From Kitasatospora sp. MAP12-44 (lineage in GTDB: Bacteria > Actinomycetota > Actinomycetes > Streptomycetales > Streptomycetaceae): a stretch of 64,000 nucleotides of DNA. The notes below the pieces were generated by a model, which saw only the letters and a list, made by a program, of their open reading frames with translations, had not been told where the DNA came from and made no database searches. Position numbers and translations under genes: made by a program. Below are positions 1-8,833 of the stretch, in pieces. Within the stretch, counting starts at the first letter, position 1. Each line of letters starts with the position of its first letter. The stretch spans positions 3,162,001-3,226,000 of the forward strand of contig NZ_JARZAE010000004.1 in the NCBI RefSeq assembly GCF_029892095.1, in the 5' to 3' direction.

Positions 1-1214
<1,214 letters not shown>

Positions 1215-1234
1215 TCAAGGTGTGTCGTCCGGCC

Positions 1235-1267
1235 GGACAATACCGACGTCGGCTGTACAGCTTGTCC
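1235..1267. promoter_or_regulatory. Possible operator in the hpd/Lrp divergent promoter region
   Basis: GGACAA at 1235-1240 and its inverted copy TTGTCC at 1262-1267 flank a 10-bp palindrome, CCGACGTCGG, at 1243-1252. This lies just upstream of the Lrp gene start and within the 222-bp divergent intergenic region. Lrp/AsnC proteins usually bind such dyads next to their own gene. Assignment is inference from position; the two dyads do not share an exact centre. Confidence 0.35.
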
Positions 1268-1286
1268 AGTGGAAGAAGACTCCGCC

Positions 1287-1811
1287 ATGCACTCCGCCAC
1301 ACACCCGGCGACGCGCTCCCCGCTGCGCTCGCCCATCGACGCCCTGGACGGCCGACTGATCGCGCTGCTGACCGAGGAGCCCCGGATCGGCGTCCTGGAG
1401 TGCTCGCGCCGCCTCCAGGTGGCCAGGGGCACCGTGCAGGCCCGTCTCGACCGGCTGCAGGCCCGGGGGGTGATCGGCGGCTTCGGCCCCGAGGTGGACC
1501 CGACGGCCCTGGGGTACCCGGTCACCGCCTTCGCCACACTGGAGATCTCCCAGGGCCAGGGCAGCGACGTCCGGACCCACCTGGCGTCCGTCCCCGAGGT
1601 GCTGGAGCTGCACACCATCACCGGGCAGGGCGACATGCTCTGCCGGATCGTGGCCCGCTCCAACGCCGACCTGCAGCGGGTGATCGACCGGGTGATCGGC
1701 TTCGACGGGATCGTCCGGGCGGCCACCGCGATCGCCCTGGAGAACCCGGTGCCCTACCGCGTGCTGCCCCTGGTCGAGCAGGCCGCCGCCGAGGGTTCCG
1801 CGCAGCGCTAG
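1287..1811 (+). CDS. Lrp/AsnC family transcriptional regulator
   Basis: 174-residue regulator with an N-terminal winged-helix domain (about residues 18-65, with the recognition segment around VARGTVQARLDRLQARGVI) followed by a C-terminal RAM/effector domain (about 80-150, including the HTITGQGDMLCRI segment typical of the ligand-binding fold). ATG at 1287 is chosen because the DNA-binding domain begins about 15 residues later. The reading frame is open far upstream, but only as antisense to hpd. It is divergent from hpd, so control of tyrosine catabolism, probably in response to an aromatic amino acid or keto acid, is the natural inference. The family is secure; the effector is not known. Confidence 0.9.
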   Translation: MHSATHPATRSPLRSPIDALDGRLIALLTEEPRIGVLECSRRLQVARGTVQARLDRLQARGVIGGFGPEVDPTALGYPVTAFATLEISQGQGSDVRTHLASVPEVLELHTITGQGDMLCRIVARSNADLQRVIDRVIGFDGIVRAATAIALENPVPYRVLPLVEQAAAEGSAQR

Positions 1812-1824
1812 AGTCGGAGTGGCC

Positions 1825-2667
1825 CTAGCAGCTCGGGACGGGCGCGCCGTTGCCCAGCGCGGCCAGCGCGTTGAGCGAGTCGCTCAGGGTGGTGACCGGG
1901 ATCAGCCGCAGGCCCCTGGGGGTGTTGACCCGGGCGTCCGAGCACTCGCCGCGCGGCACCAGGAAGACGGTCGCGCCGTCCCGCGCCGCGGCCAGGGTCT
2001 TCAGCGAAACTCCGCCCACCGCGCCGATGTTGCCGCTGTCGTCGATGGTCCCGGTGCCCGCGACGTTGAGGCCGTGGGTGAGGTCGCCGCCCTTGCCGTC
2101 GCCGGCCAGCTTGTCGATGATCGCCAGGCTGATCATCTGCCCGCCGCTGGGGCCGCCGATCGAACCCAGGTCGACCTTGACCTTCACCTGGTCGGGTGAG
2201 AGGTGCAGATAGTTCAGCGCCACCGTGGTCGCGCTGTCCTGCGCCTGGGTCATCTCCTGGGTGGTGACCTGCTCCGCCTTGGTCGCATTGCTCTGCGGGT
2301 AGACCGAGTCCCGTGGCAGCACGGCCACCCTGGGGTTGAGCCAGCCCCTGATCGCCTGGTTCAGGCTGATCGACACATTGGGGTCTGTGGCGGTGATGGT
2401 GAGGACCCGCAGCGCGCCGGAGGTCTGCCGGACGGGCGCGCCGGTGATGGTGACCACTTGGTGGCCGTCGTAGTCGGAGAGCGCGTCGGCCGTGACACCG
2501 GGAAAGGTCAGCGTGAACGGCAGCGGCACGAACACCGCCACCGCCACCAGCGCGGCGACCACGCCGGAGCACAGCGCGAGGGCTCGGCGTCTGGGGGTGA
2601 GCACGGCGGACCGCCGCGGCGCGTCGGACGGATGCGGGGCGGCGGGCGGCTTGGGAGCGACAGACAC
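1825..2667 (-). CDS. Membrane-anchored Lon-like (S16) serine protease without PDZ domain
   Basis: 280-residue protein related to YlbL. A short basic N-terminus is followed by one membrane segment (about residues 24-44, ALALCSGVVAALVAVAVF) and an extracytoplasmic region that ends in an S16 Lon-type proteolytic domain. The Ser-Lys dyad is readable: Ser in GGPSGGQM and Lys in GGVSLKTLAA. YlbL relatives normally carry a PDZ domain (about 80 residues, with GxxAxxxL...GD motifs) between the membrane-proximal part and the protease. Here the chain passes directly from NYLHLSPDQVKVKVDLG into the protease. The GTG at 2667 is the most plausible start; a TTG lies 12 bases upstream at 2679. It ends 13 bp from the convergent Lrp gene. 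Confidence 0.82.
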   Translation of the reverse strand: MSVAPKPPAAPHPSDAPRRSAVLTPRRRALALCSGVVAALVAVAVFVPLPFTLTFPGVTADALSDYDGHQVVTITGAPVRQTSGALRVLTITATDPNVSISLNQAIRGWLNPRVAVLPRDSVYPQSNATKAEQVTTQEMTQAQDSATTVALNYLHLSPDQVKVKVDLGSIGGPSGGQMISLAIIDKLAGDGKGGDLTHGLNVAGTGTIDDSGNIGAVGGVSLKTLAAARDGATVFLVPRGECSDARVNTPRGLRLIPVTTLSDSLNALAALGNGAPVPSC

Positions 2668-2774
2668 AAGGGCATCCAAACACACCGGCCGCCCCGCCCA
2701 CTCCGCGCCGCCCACTCCGCCCTCCCCACTCCGGGCCACCCGCAGCAGCCGGGCTCCGTCAGCGCAGGGCTCCG

Positions 2775-3425
2775 TCAGCGCAAGGCGTCCGCCACTTCGG
2801 TGGCCGCCTCGACCACCCGCGGGCCGACCCGCTCGGGCACCAGGCCGTTGAGCATCACCACGCCGACGCTGCCCTCGATACCGCTCAGCCCGAGCAGCGC
2901 GGCCGCCGCGCCGCTGGCTCCGGACTGCTCCTCCGCGCGAGTGATCACGAAACCCTGCTCGGGTCTGCGCTGCTGCGGGAAGTTGCGGGCCTCCAGGATC
3001 GCCCGGCCGGCCGCGCTCTCGTCCAGCGGGTGGCGCAGCCCGGTGCGGTAGGCGACGTGGAAGTCGGTCCAGCTGGGCTCGACGACGGCCACCGCCAGCG
3101 CCTCGGTGCCGTCCACCAGGGTCAGATGGGCGGTCGCGCCGAGATCCTCGGCCAGGCTGCGCAGTGCGGGCAGCGCGGCCTCGCGCAGCAGCGGGTGCAC
3201 CCGGTGCGCCAGGCGCAGCACGCCCAGGCCCACCCGGGCCCGGCCGCCGATGTCGCGGCGGACCAACCCGTGCTGCTCCAGGGTCGCCAGCAGGCGGTAG
3301 ACGACGGTGCGGTTGACGGCGAGGCGGGCGGCCAACTCGGTCACGGTCAGACCGCGTTCGGAGTCGGCCAGCAGCTTGAGGACGCGTACTCCACGGTCCA
3401 GGGTCTGAGAGGTCTCGGCGGTCAC
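2775..3425 (-). CDS. IclR family transcriptional regulator
   Basis: 216 residues. The N-terminal winged helix (about residues 8-65, with LTVTELAARLAVNRTVVYRLLATLEQHG) is followed by an IclR effector domain (about 80-210; LRHPLDESAAGRAIL corresponds to the conserved G(R)xxPLxxSAxGRA segment). GTG at 3425 is preceded by GGAAAG with 6-base spacing, a good ribosome-binding site. It sits upstream of the Lon-like gene in the same direction, but the target is unknown. Because hpd and an Lrp regulator are adjacent, a role in aromatic amino acid catabolism is a reasonable guess, but only that. Confidence 0.88.
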   Translation of the reverse strand: MTAETSQTLDRGVRVLKLLADSERGLTVTELAARLAVNRTVVYRLLATLEQHGLVRRDIGGRARVGLGVLRLAHRVHPLLREAALPALRSLAEDLGATAHLTLVDGTEALAVAVVEPSWTDFHVAYRTGLRHPLDESAAGRAILEARNFPQQRRPEQGFVITRAEEQSGASGAAAALLGLSGIEGSVGVVMLNGLVPERVGPRVVEAATEVADALR

Positions 3426-3765
3426 GACACGCTTTCCTTTCCGCGGCGGTCCCGGTACCGGCACAGCGCCGGACCGGGACGGAGGTGTCGCGCGCAGGGG
3501 TGGTGGACGCGGGGACCGGCCGCGTCATCGTCGGCACACCCGGCCCATCTGCACTCGGATCGGAGGTCGTGCCTACGAGAGAGCGTGGGGGAAAAGTAGT
3601 AAGTGTTTCGCCGCTACGGAAGTGGTTGTCCAAAATTCGGGCATGATCGATATCTTTGATTCGGACTTTTCCGGGCAATCAGCGCTATTTACCCGGTGAT
3701 TTTCCGACTCGGAACCCTCCGGACTCCGGAGTCCGGACAAGCCCTGATACCCGCACTCGCGGAAG
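3426..3765. other. 340-bp intergenic region, AT-rich by local standards
   Basis: No gene recognised. It holds the promoter side of the IclR gene and the 3' side of the response-regulator gene. The stretch around 3595-3700 is much less GC-rich than its surroundings. The only clear structure is the 20-bp palindrome listed separately. Confidence 0.6.
3718..3737. promoter_or_regulatory. Perfect 20-bp palindrome
   Basis: TCCGGACTCCGGAGTCCGGA equals its own reverse complement. It lies 28 bp beyond the stop codon of the response-regulator gene and about 290 bp upstream of the IclR gene. It could be the transcription terminator of the two-component operon (no T-run is present) or a dimeric-regulator binding site. 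The sequence is certain; the role is not. Confidence 0.5.
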
Positions 3766-4425
3766 TCATCCCATCCGGAGCAGTCCTTGACGCAGAGCGA
3801 CGGCCACCGCGGCGCCGCGACTCTCCACTCCCAGCTTTCCGTAGATATTGGTCAGATGGCTCTTGGCGGTCGCCTCGCTGATGAAGAGCCGCGCCGATAT
3901 CTGACGATTCGACAAACCGTCGGCGAGCAGTTGCAGCACCTCGATCTCCCGTTTGGAGAGGCTCGGCGAACCGCCGCGCATGCGGCGCATCAGGCGGCCG
4001 GCCGCCCAGGGGCTGAGCACCGACCCGCCCTGCGCGACCGTCCGGACGGCCGCCACCAGCTCCTCGGCGGCGGCCTCCTTGCCGAGGTAGCCGGCCGCTC
4101 CGGCGTCGATCACGGCCAGGATGTCCGGCTCCGAGCCGTACGCGCTGAGCACCAGGACGGCCGGCGGGTCGGGCTCCGCGAGCAGCGCGCGCAGCAGGGC
4201 GACGCCCTGGAAGACCCCGCCGCCCAGGTCGAGGTCCAGCAGCACCACCGCGGGCCGCTCGGCTCCCGGCAGCTCGCGCAACAGGCGCAGCGCCTCGCCG
4301 TCCTGCGCCGCCTCGGCCACCACCCGCAGGTCCGCGCAGCCGTCCAGCATCGCCCGGACGCCCAGCCGCATCGCCGGATGGTCGTCGACCACCATGACCC
4401 GGGTCGGTCCGCCCGGCTCAGTCAT
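3766..4425 (-). CDS. NarL/LuxR-type response regulator
   Basis: 219 residues. Receiver domain at about 8-125 with acidic pair D14-D15, phosphoacceptor D64 (in VVLLDLDLGG), Ser in VLSAYGS and Lys in YLGKEA. A C-terminal LuxR/GerE helix-turn-helix lies at about 150-212 (LSKREIEVLQLLADGLSNRQIS, SEATAKSHLTNIYGKLG). The ATG at 4425 has GGAGAGG upstream at good spacing. The histidine kinase gene lies just upstream on the same strand, with a 117-bp gap that may hold its own promoter. It is the transcriptional output of this pair; the stimulus and targets cannot be inferred. Confidence 0.93.
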   Translation of the reverse strand: MTEPGGPTRVMVVDDHPAMRLGVRAMLDGCADLRVVAEAAQDGEALRLLRELPGAERPAVVLLDLDLGGGVFQGVALLRALLAEPDPPAVLVLSAYGSEPDILAVIDAGAAGYLGKEAAAEELVAAVRTVAQGGSVLSPWAAGRLMRRMRGGSPSLSKREIEVLQLLADGLSNRQISARLFISEATAKSHLTNIYGKLGVESRGAAVAVALRQGLLRMG

Positions 4426-4542
4426 TGCCTCTCCCCGTCAGCTCCGCACCCGCTCGCGGACCGTCGGAAGCGGTCCGGGCGCGGGGGTGCTCAGTATGCC
4501 ATCGGCACCCATCGGGCTAGGTCCGGCTTGGACCGACCGGTC

Positions 4543-5415
4543 TTAATCGGGCGCAGTCGGGCTCAGCGGCGGGTACGGCACCTCCGCCAGCACGGCGACG
4601 CCCGCGCCGGGGACGGACTCCACCCGCAGGCTGCCGCCCGCCAACCGGACCAGCCGGGCGGCACCGGCCAGCCCCAGCCCGCCCGAGTCGGCCGGACGGG
4701 CCGCCGGCCAGGTCCCGGCCCCGGCGGGCAGCCCGCAGCCGTCGTCCCGGACCGCGGCCGCCAGGTGGTCGCCCCGGTAGTCGAGGTCCACCGTGACCAC
4801 GCCCGCCCGCGCGTGCCGCACCGCGTTGCCCAGCGCCTCGCCGACCACCCGCAGCACCGCGCTCTCGGTCGGCAGCGGCAGCGACCAGTGCGCGCCGCTG
4901 GTACGCAGCCGGACCTGCGGGGGCTGCGCGGGGCCGCAGGCCGGACCCAGCTCGGCCAGGCAGGCCAGGCCGCGGTTGACCAGGGTCACGTACTGTCCGA
5001 CCGCCGCGACCAGCCCACCGCCGGACAGTTGGGCGAAGGCCACCCCGCGGGTCAGGTCGTGGGCCTGGTCCAGGCCCAGCAGCAGGGTGTCGTACGCGAC
5101 CGCCAGGCGCTCCGCCGGGCCGGCCTCCCCGGCGCGGGTCGGGTCCCGGGTCACCGAGCGCAGCAGCATGGCGGTGGCGGCCAGGTTCTGCGCCAGGCCG
5201 TCGTGCACCTCCCGGCCGATCCGCTCGCGCTCCTCCAGCCGGCCGGCCTCACGCTCCGCCGCCGCCCGCTCGCCGGTCTCCCGACGGAGCGTCACCAGCC
5301 GCTCCCGCGCCTCCCGCCGGGCCCGCCGCAGCCCGGCGCGCCCGCACGCCAACTGCCACAGCCCGGCACCCCCCAGCAGAGCCACGGCTGCCGTCGAGGA
5401 CTTCGCACCGCGCAA
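4543..5415 (-). CDS. Short NarL-type sensor histidine kinase
   Basis: 290 residues. A short hydrophobic N-terminus (about 9-25) and an arginine-rich coiled region lead into a HisKA_3 dimerisation domain with the phosphoacceptor His at about residue 71 (GREVHDGLAQNLA). A GHKL ATPase domain follows (about 175-285): N-box EALGNAVRHA, G1-like DDGCGLP and G2 SGGLGLAGA. There is no recognisable sensor domain, so the signal is probably sensed through a partner or at the membrane. In-frame TAG nine bases upstream leaves TTG at 5415 as the longest start; a GTG at residue 11 is the alternative. It pairs with the response regulator downstream. Confidence 0.88.
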   Translation of the reverse strand: MRGAKSSTAAVALLGGAGLWQLACGRAGLRRARREARERLVTLRRETGERAAAEREAGRLEERERIGREVHDGLAQNLAATAMLLRSVTRDPTRAGEAGPAERLAVAYDTLLLGLDQAHDLTRGVAFAQLSGGGLVAAVGQYVTLVNRGLACLAELGPACGPAQPPQVRLRTSGAHWSLPLPTESAVLRVVGEALGNAVRHARAGVVTVDLDYRGDHLAAAVRDDGCGLPAGAGTWPAARPADSGGLGLAGAARLVRLAGGSLRVESVPGAGVAVLAEVPYPPLSPTAPD

Positions 5416-5581
5416 CGTGACCGCCTAGCACTGGGGTTCGGCGCTGTCCACCGCCGAATCACCTATTTCCACCTACCTTATGGGCGTAAATCAGTCCTGC
5501 ACATTCGTAGGATGTAACCGTTTGATCAAGCCGAGAACCTGGTCACGCACGTCTGAAAGCGATCAGCACATCGGGGGCCTT

Positions 5582-6031
5582 GTGCACTACTTCGACCTTC
5601 CCGGGAATCACGACCGGGCGGGAGGGCAGCTGCGCACCAGCCTTCCCATGGACCTGGACACCGACGTCCCGGGGGTGTGCCACCGGCTCGACGTCGGGGT
5701 GCACTACGACGACACCGACGCGCTGGTGGTCTCGCTGATCTTCGACGGCACCGGCGAGCTCCCGATCAACTGGGCGATCTCCCGCGATCTGCTGCTCGAG
5801 GGGCTCAGCCGGCCCAGCGGCCTCGGCGATGTGCACGTCCGCCCGGCGGACGACGGGGAGTTGCTGATCGTGCTGCGCACCCCCTCCGGCACCGCCCGGC
5901 TGTACGCCCCGGCCGCCGCGCTGGAGTCCCTGCTGCTGCGCACGCTGCTGCTGGTGCCGCTCGGCGCCGAGTTCGTGCCGGGCGCCCTGGAGCGCGAACT
6001 CGACATCCTGCTGCCGCCCGGCCCGAGTTGA
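5582..6031 (+). CDS. SsgA-like sporulation/cell-division protein (SALP)
   Basis: Matches the actinomycete-specific SsgA-like family, which controls septum placement and cell-wall remodelling during sporulation. The diagnostic pattern is present: the INWAISRDLLLEGLSRPSGLGDV block (compare VEWVFARDLLAEGLxxPxGxGDV in SsgB), then LRTPSGTARLYAPAAALESLLLRT, and a VPLGAEF segment near the end. GTG at 5582 (149 aa) has GGGGG four bases upstream. ATG at 5648 (127 aa) is also possible and nearer the SALP core length. It converges with the helicase gene, with only 14 bp between stops. Which ssg paralogue this is cannot be decided; ssgG lies near hpd in S. coelicolor as I recall. Confidence 0.85.
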   Translation: MHYFDLPGNHDRAGGQLRTSLPMDLDTDVPGVCHRLDVGVHYDDTDALVVSLIFDGTGELPINWAISRDLLLEGLSRPSGLGDVHVRPADDGELLIVLRTPSGTARLYAPAAALESLLLRTLLLVPLGAEFVPGALERELDILLPPGPS

Positions 6032-6045
6032 GAGCGGCGGCCTGA

Positions 6046-7902
6046 CTAGCGGGCCCACTCCTTGACCTTGGCGATCCGGGCCTTCAGCTGGTTGACCGTC
6101 GCCTGCGCGGTGAGCGGACCGCCGCAGACCCGGCGCAGCTCGTTGTGGATCGTGCCGTGCGGCTGGTTGGTCCGGTGGTGCCAGGAGGCGACCAGGCCGT
6201 TGAGCTCCTTGCGCAGCTCGCGCAGCTCCTGGTGGGTCACCACCGGGCGCTGGTCGGCCGGGAGTTCGAGCAGGTCGGCCTCCTCGGCCGGCTTGGCCCT
6301 GCTGCGCTGGATCTGCCGGTGCTGGCGCTTCTGCAGCAGCATCTGCACCTGGTCCGGTTCGAGCAGGCCGGGGATGCCGAGGTACTCCTCCTCCTCGTCG
6401 CTGCCCGGGTGCGCCTGCATGCCGAATTCCATGGCGTTGTAGAGCACCCGGTCGAAGACCGCGTCGGAGCCGATCGCCTCGTAGGAGAACTCGTCGCCGC
6501 CGGCGCCGTCCGGACCGTCGTCGGCCCGCTCGGCCTCGGCGAGCAGCCGGTCCTCCTCGTCGAAGAGACCGTCGCCCTCCTTCTTCGGCCGGTCGAGCAC
6601 ATGGTCGCGCTGCAGCTCCATCTCGTTGGCGAAGCCGAGCAGCGCGGGTACCGAGGGCAGGAAGACGGACGCCGTCTCGCCGCGCTTGCGGGCGCGCACG
6701 AAGCGGCCGACGGCCTGCGCGAAGAAGAGCGGGGTGGAGATCGAGGTGGCGTACACCCCGACGGCCAGGCGCGGCACGTCGACGCCCTCGGACACCATGC
6801 GGACCGCGACCATCCAGCGCGAGTCGCCGTCCGAGAAGTCGGAGATCCGCTGGGACGCCTCGGTCTCGTCCGACAGCACGATCGTGGCGCCCTCGCCGGT
6901 GATCTCGCGGATCATCTTGGCGTAGGCCCGGGCCGCGTTCTGGTCGGTGGCGATGACCAGGCCGCCGGCGTCCGGGATGGCCTTGCGGACCTCGGTGAGC
7001 CGCTTGTCGGCGGCCCGCAGCACGTTGGGGATCCACTCGCCCTGCGGCGCCAGCGCGGTGCGCCAGGCCTGCGCGATCAGGTCCTTGGTCATCGGCTCGC
7101 CGAGCCGGGCCTCCAGCTCGTCGCCCGACTTGGTGCGCCAGCGCATGTTGCCGCTGTAGGAGAGGAAGATCACCGGACGCACGACGTGGTCGGCGAGCGC
7201 GTGGCCGTAGCCGTAGGTGTAGTCGGCGACCGACTTGCGCAGCCCGTCGGTGTCCTCGGCGTACTGGACGAACGGGATCGGGTTGGTGTCCGAGCGGAAC
7301 GGGGTACCGGTCAGCGCGAGACGCCGGGCGGCCGGCTCGAAGGCCTCGAAGCAGGCCTCGCCCCAGGACTTGGAGTCACCGGCGTGGTGGATCTCGTCCA
7401 TGACGACCAGCGTCTTGCGCGCCTCGGTCCGGTTGCGGTGCAGCATCGGGTTGACGCCGACACCCGCGTAGGTGACCACGATGCCGTGGTACTCGCGGGA
7501 GAGTGGACCCGAGGAGTACGCCGGATCCAGCTTGATGCCTATCCGGGCCGCAGCCTCCGCCCACTGCTTCTTCAGGTGCTCGGTCGGCGCGACGACGGTG
7601 ATCTGCTGGACCAGGTGGTTGTGCAGCAGGTACGAGGCCAGCGTGAGCGCGAACGTGGTCTTGCCTGCGCCCGGGGTCGCGACGGCCAGGAAGTCCCGCG
7701 GCTGCTTCTCGATGTACCGGTCCAGCGCCCCCTGCTGCCAGGCACGCAGCTTGCCCGCGGTACCCCACGGCGCACGGCCCGGGAAGGCCGGCGACAGGTG
7801 GTGCGAACCGCCGCCCGCCGCGGCCGGACGGACCGGGGCATGCGGATCGGCGGCGTCGGAGAACAAGGGGGACATGGCAGCAGATGCGGGCGCAGTACTC
7901 AC
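6046..7902 (-). CDS. SF2 DEAH-type helicase / DNA-dependent ATPase
   Basis: 618 residues. Superfamily 2 motifs in order: Q/motif I region with Walker A ATPGAGKTTFA (about residue 75), Ia VVAPTEHLKKQW, motif II DEIHHAG (about 165), III LTGTPFRS, V MVSEGVDVPRLAVGV, VI FFAQAVGRFVRAR. The core resembles the ResIII/type III restriction-helicase fold, but no nuclease or methylase partner is nearby, so a restriction role is not supported. The C-terminal ~170 residues, including an acidic stretch, hold no domain I recognise. GTG at 7902 has GGAG just upstream; an internal ATG at 7875 is possible. A role in DNA repair or recombination is plausible but not shown. Confidence 0.87.
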   Translation of the reverse strand: MSTAPASAAMSPLFSDAADPHAPVRPAAAGGGSHHLSPAFPGRAPWGTAGKLRAWQQGALDRYIEKQPRDFLAVATPGAGKTTFALTLASYLLHNHLVQQITVVAPTEHLKKQWAEAAARIGIKLDPAYSSGPLSREYHGIVVTYAGVGVNPMLHRNRTEARKTLVVMDEIHHAGDSKSWGEACFEAFEPAARRLALTGTPFRSDTNPIPFVQYAEDTDGLRKSVADYTYGYGHALADHVVRPVIFLSYSGNMRWRTKSGDELEARLGEPMTKDLIAQAWRTALAPQGEWIPNVLRAADKRLTEVRKAIPDAGGLVIATDQNAARAYAKMIREITGEGATIVLSDETEASQRISDFSDGDSRWMVAVRMVSEGVDVPRLAVGVYATSISTPLFFAQAVGRFVRARKRGETASVFLPSVPALLGFANEMELQRDHVLDRPKKEGDGLFDEEDRLLAEAERADDGPDGAGGDEFSYEAIGSDAVFDRVLYNAMEFGMQAHPGSDEEEEYLGIPGLLEPDQVQMLLQKRQHRQIQRSRAKPAEEADLLELPADQRPVVTHQELRELRKELNGLVASWHHRTNQPHGTIHNELRRVCGGPLTAQATVNQLKARIAKVKEWAR

Positions 7903-8166
7903 GGTCTCCGAGGGGGATCGTCGCAGGTCAGGGCCGCTTGTAGGGCCCGCCGCGCAGTCGGACGGCGATCGGACAACCCGCCTAGCCTACCGGGCGCAGC
8001 TGTTGATCGACGCCCGACACGAAGCCCATCGGACCCTCTGCGGCCGGTGTCGGACTGTGAGCCGGATCACCCGTTCGCCGCACGGAAGGCGTGTCATCCC
8101 TTTCCTGGACGCCGACGGCGCACTCGCCGAGCTGCTCGGCTGAGCGACGCGCGGGGTCGCGCGGGG

Positions 8167-8799
8167 TCAGGACCGTCGACTGCCGGCCAAGTGGGCGAAG
8201 ACCACCAGGTTGCCCTGGTAACCGGCGCCCTTGGTGAACGGACCGCCGCAGGTGATCAGCCGCAGCTGCGGGTCGGCGGCCCGGCCGTAGACCTGCCGGT
8301 CGGGGAAGGCGCTCTTGGGGTACACCTCGACCGCGTCGGTCACGAACCAGGCGGTGCTGCCGTCCTGGCGCGACACATCGATCCGGTCGCCGCGGTGCAG
8401 CGCGCCCAGGCCGTAGAAGACGGCCGGTCCGCTCGCGGTGTCGACATGGCCGGCCATCAGCGCGGTGCCGCTCTGCCCCGGCGTCACACCGCCCCGGTAC
8501 CAGCCGGCCAGATTGCGGTCATGGTCGGGCGGGGTGGCGAGGTGCCCCTCGGCGTCCAGGCCGAGGGCGGTCACCGGGGCGTCCACGCCGATCGCCGGGA
8601 TGCTGATCCTGGTCGGCCCGGAGGCCGGCATCGGGGTGCCGCTGAGCACCGCGCGGGCCGGGCCGGCGGCCAGCGCCTCGGCCGCCGAGGGGGCCGGCGG
8701 CAGGCCCGGCCCGCTGCCGTCCTGCACCAGCCAGGCGCCGACCACCATCGTCGCGCCCAGCGCTATCGCGCCCGACCAGGGACTCCTGTGCCCGCCCAC
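8167..8799 (-). CDS. Class F-like sortase (secreted transpeptidase)
   Basis: 210 residues. One N-terminal membrane segment (about 9-26), a Pro/Ala linker, and a sortase domain (about 60-205) with catalytic His118 in MAGHVDT and Cys184 in RLITCGGPF. A clear arginine in the usual position after the cysteine is not visible; K190 is the nearest basic residue. GTG at 8799 is chosen for its strong GGAGGGG site 7 bases upstream; the frame extends further upstream only inside the neighbour's 3' end. It lies 34 bp behind the MprF-type gene in the same direction and is likely co-transcribed. A nearby secreted protein (13343-13981) has an LPET-containing tail and may be a substrate (inference). Confidence 0.87.
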   Translation of the reverse strand: MGGHRSPWSGAIALGATMVVGAWLVQDGSGPGLPPAPSAAEALAAGPARAVLSGTPMPASGPTRISIPAIGVDAPVTALGLDAEGHLATPPDHDRNLAGWYRGGVTPGQSGTALMAGHVDTASGPAVFYGLGALHRGDRIDVSRQDGSTAWFVTDAVEVYPKSAFPDRQVYGRAADPQLRLITCGGPFTKGAGYQGNLVVFAHLAGSRRS

Positions 8800-8833
8800 C
8801 CGGACTCCCCTCCTCGGCGCCGCCACCGCGCGC

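Noticed and set aside
6046..7902. Restriction or defence system around the SF2 helicase
   Set aside because: The helicase motifs resemble type III restriction enzymes, but no nuclease, methylase or other defence gene lies next to it.
8003..8143. 47-codon plus-strand ORF (TTG start) with a CGRC motif between the helicase and sortase genes
   Set aside because: No ribosome-binding site, no ATG or GTG at its beginning, and weaker third-position GC bias than true genes; not enough to call it.
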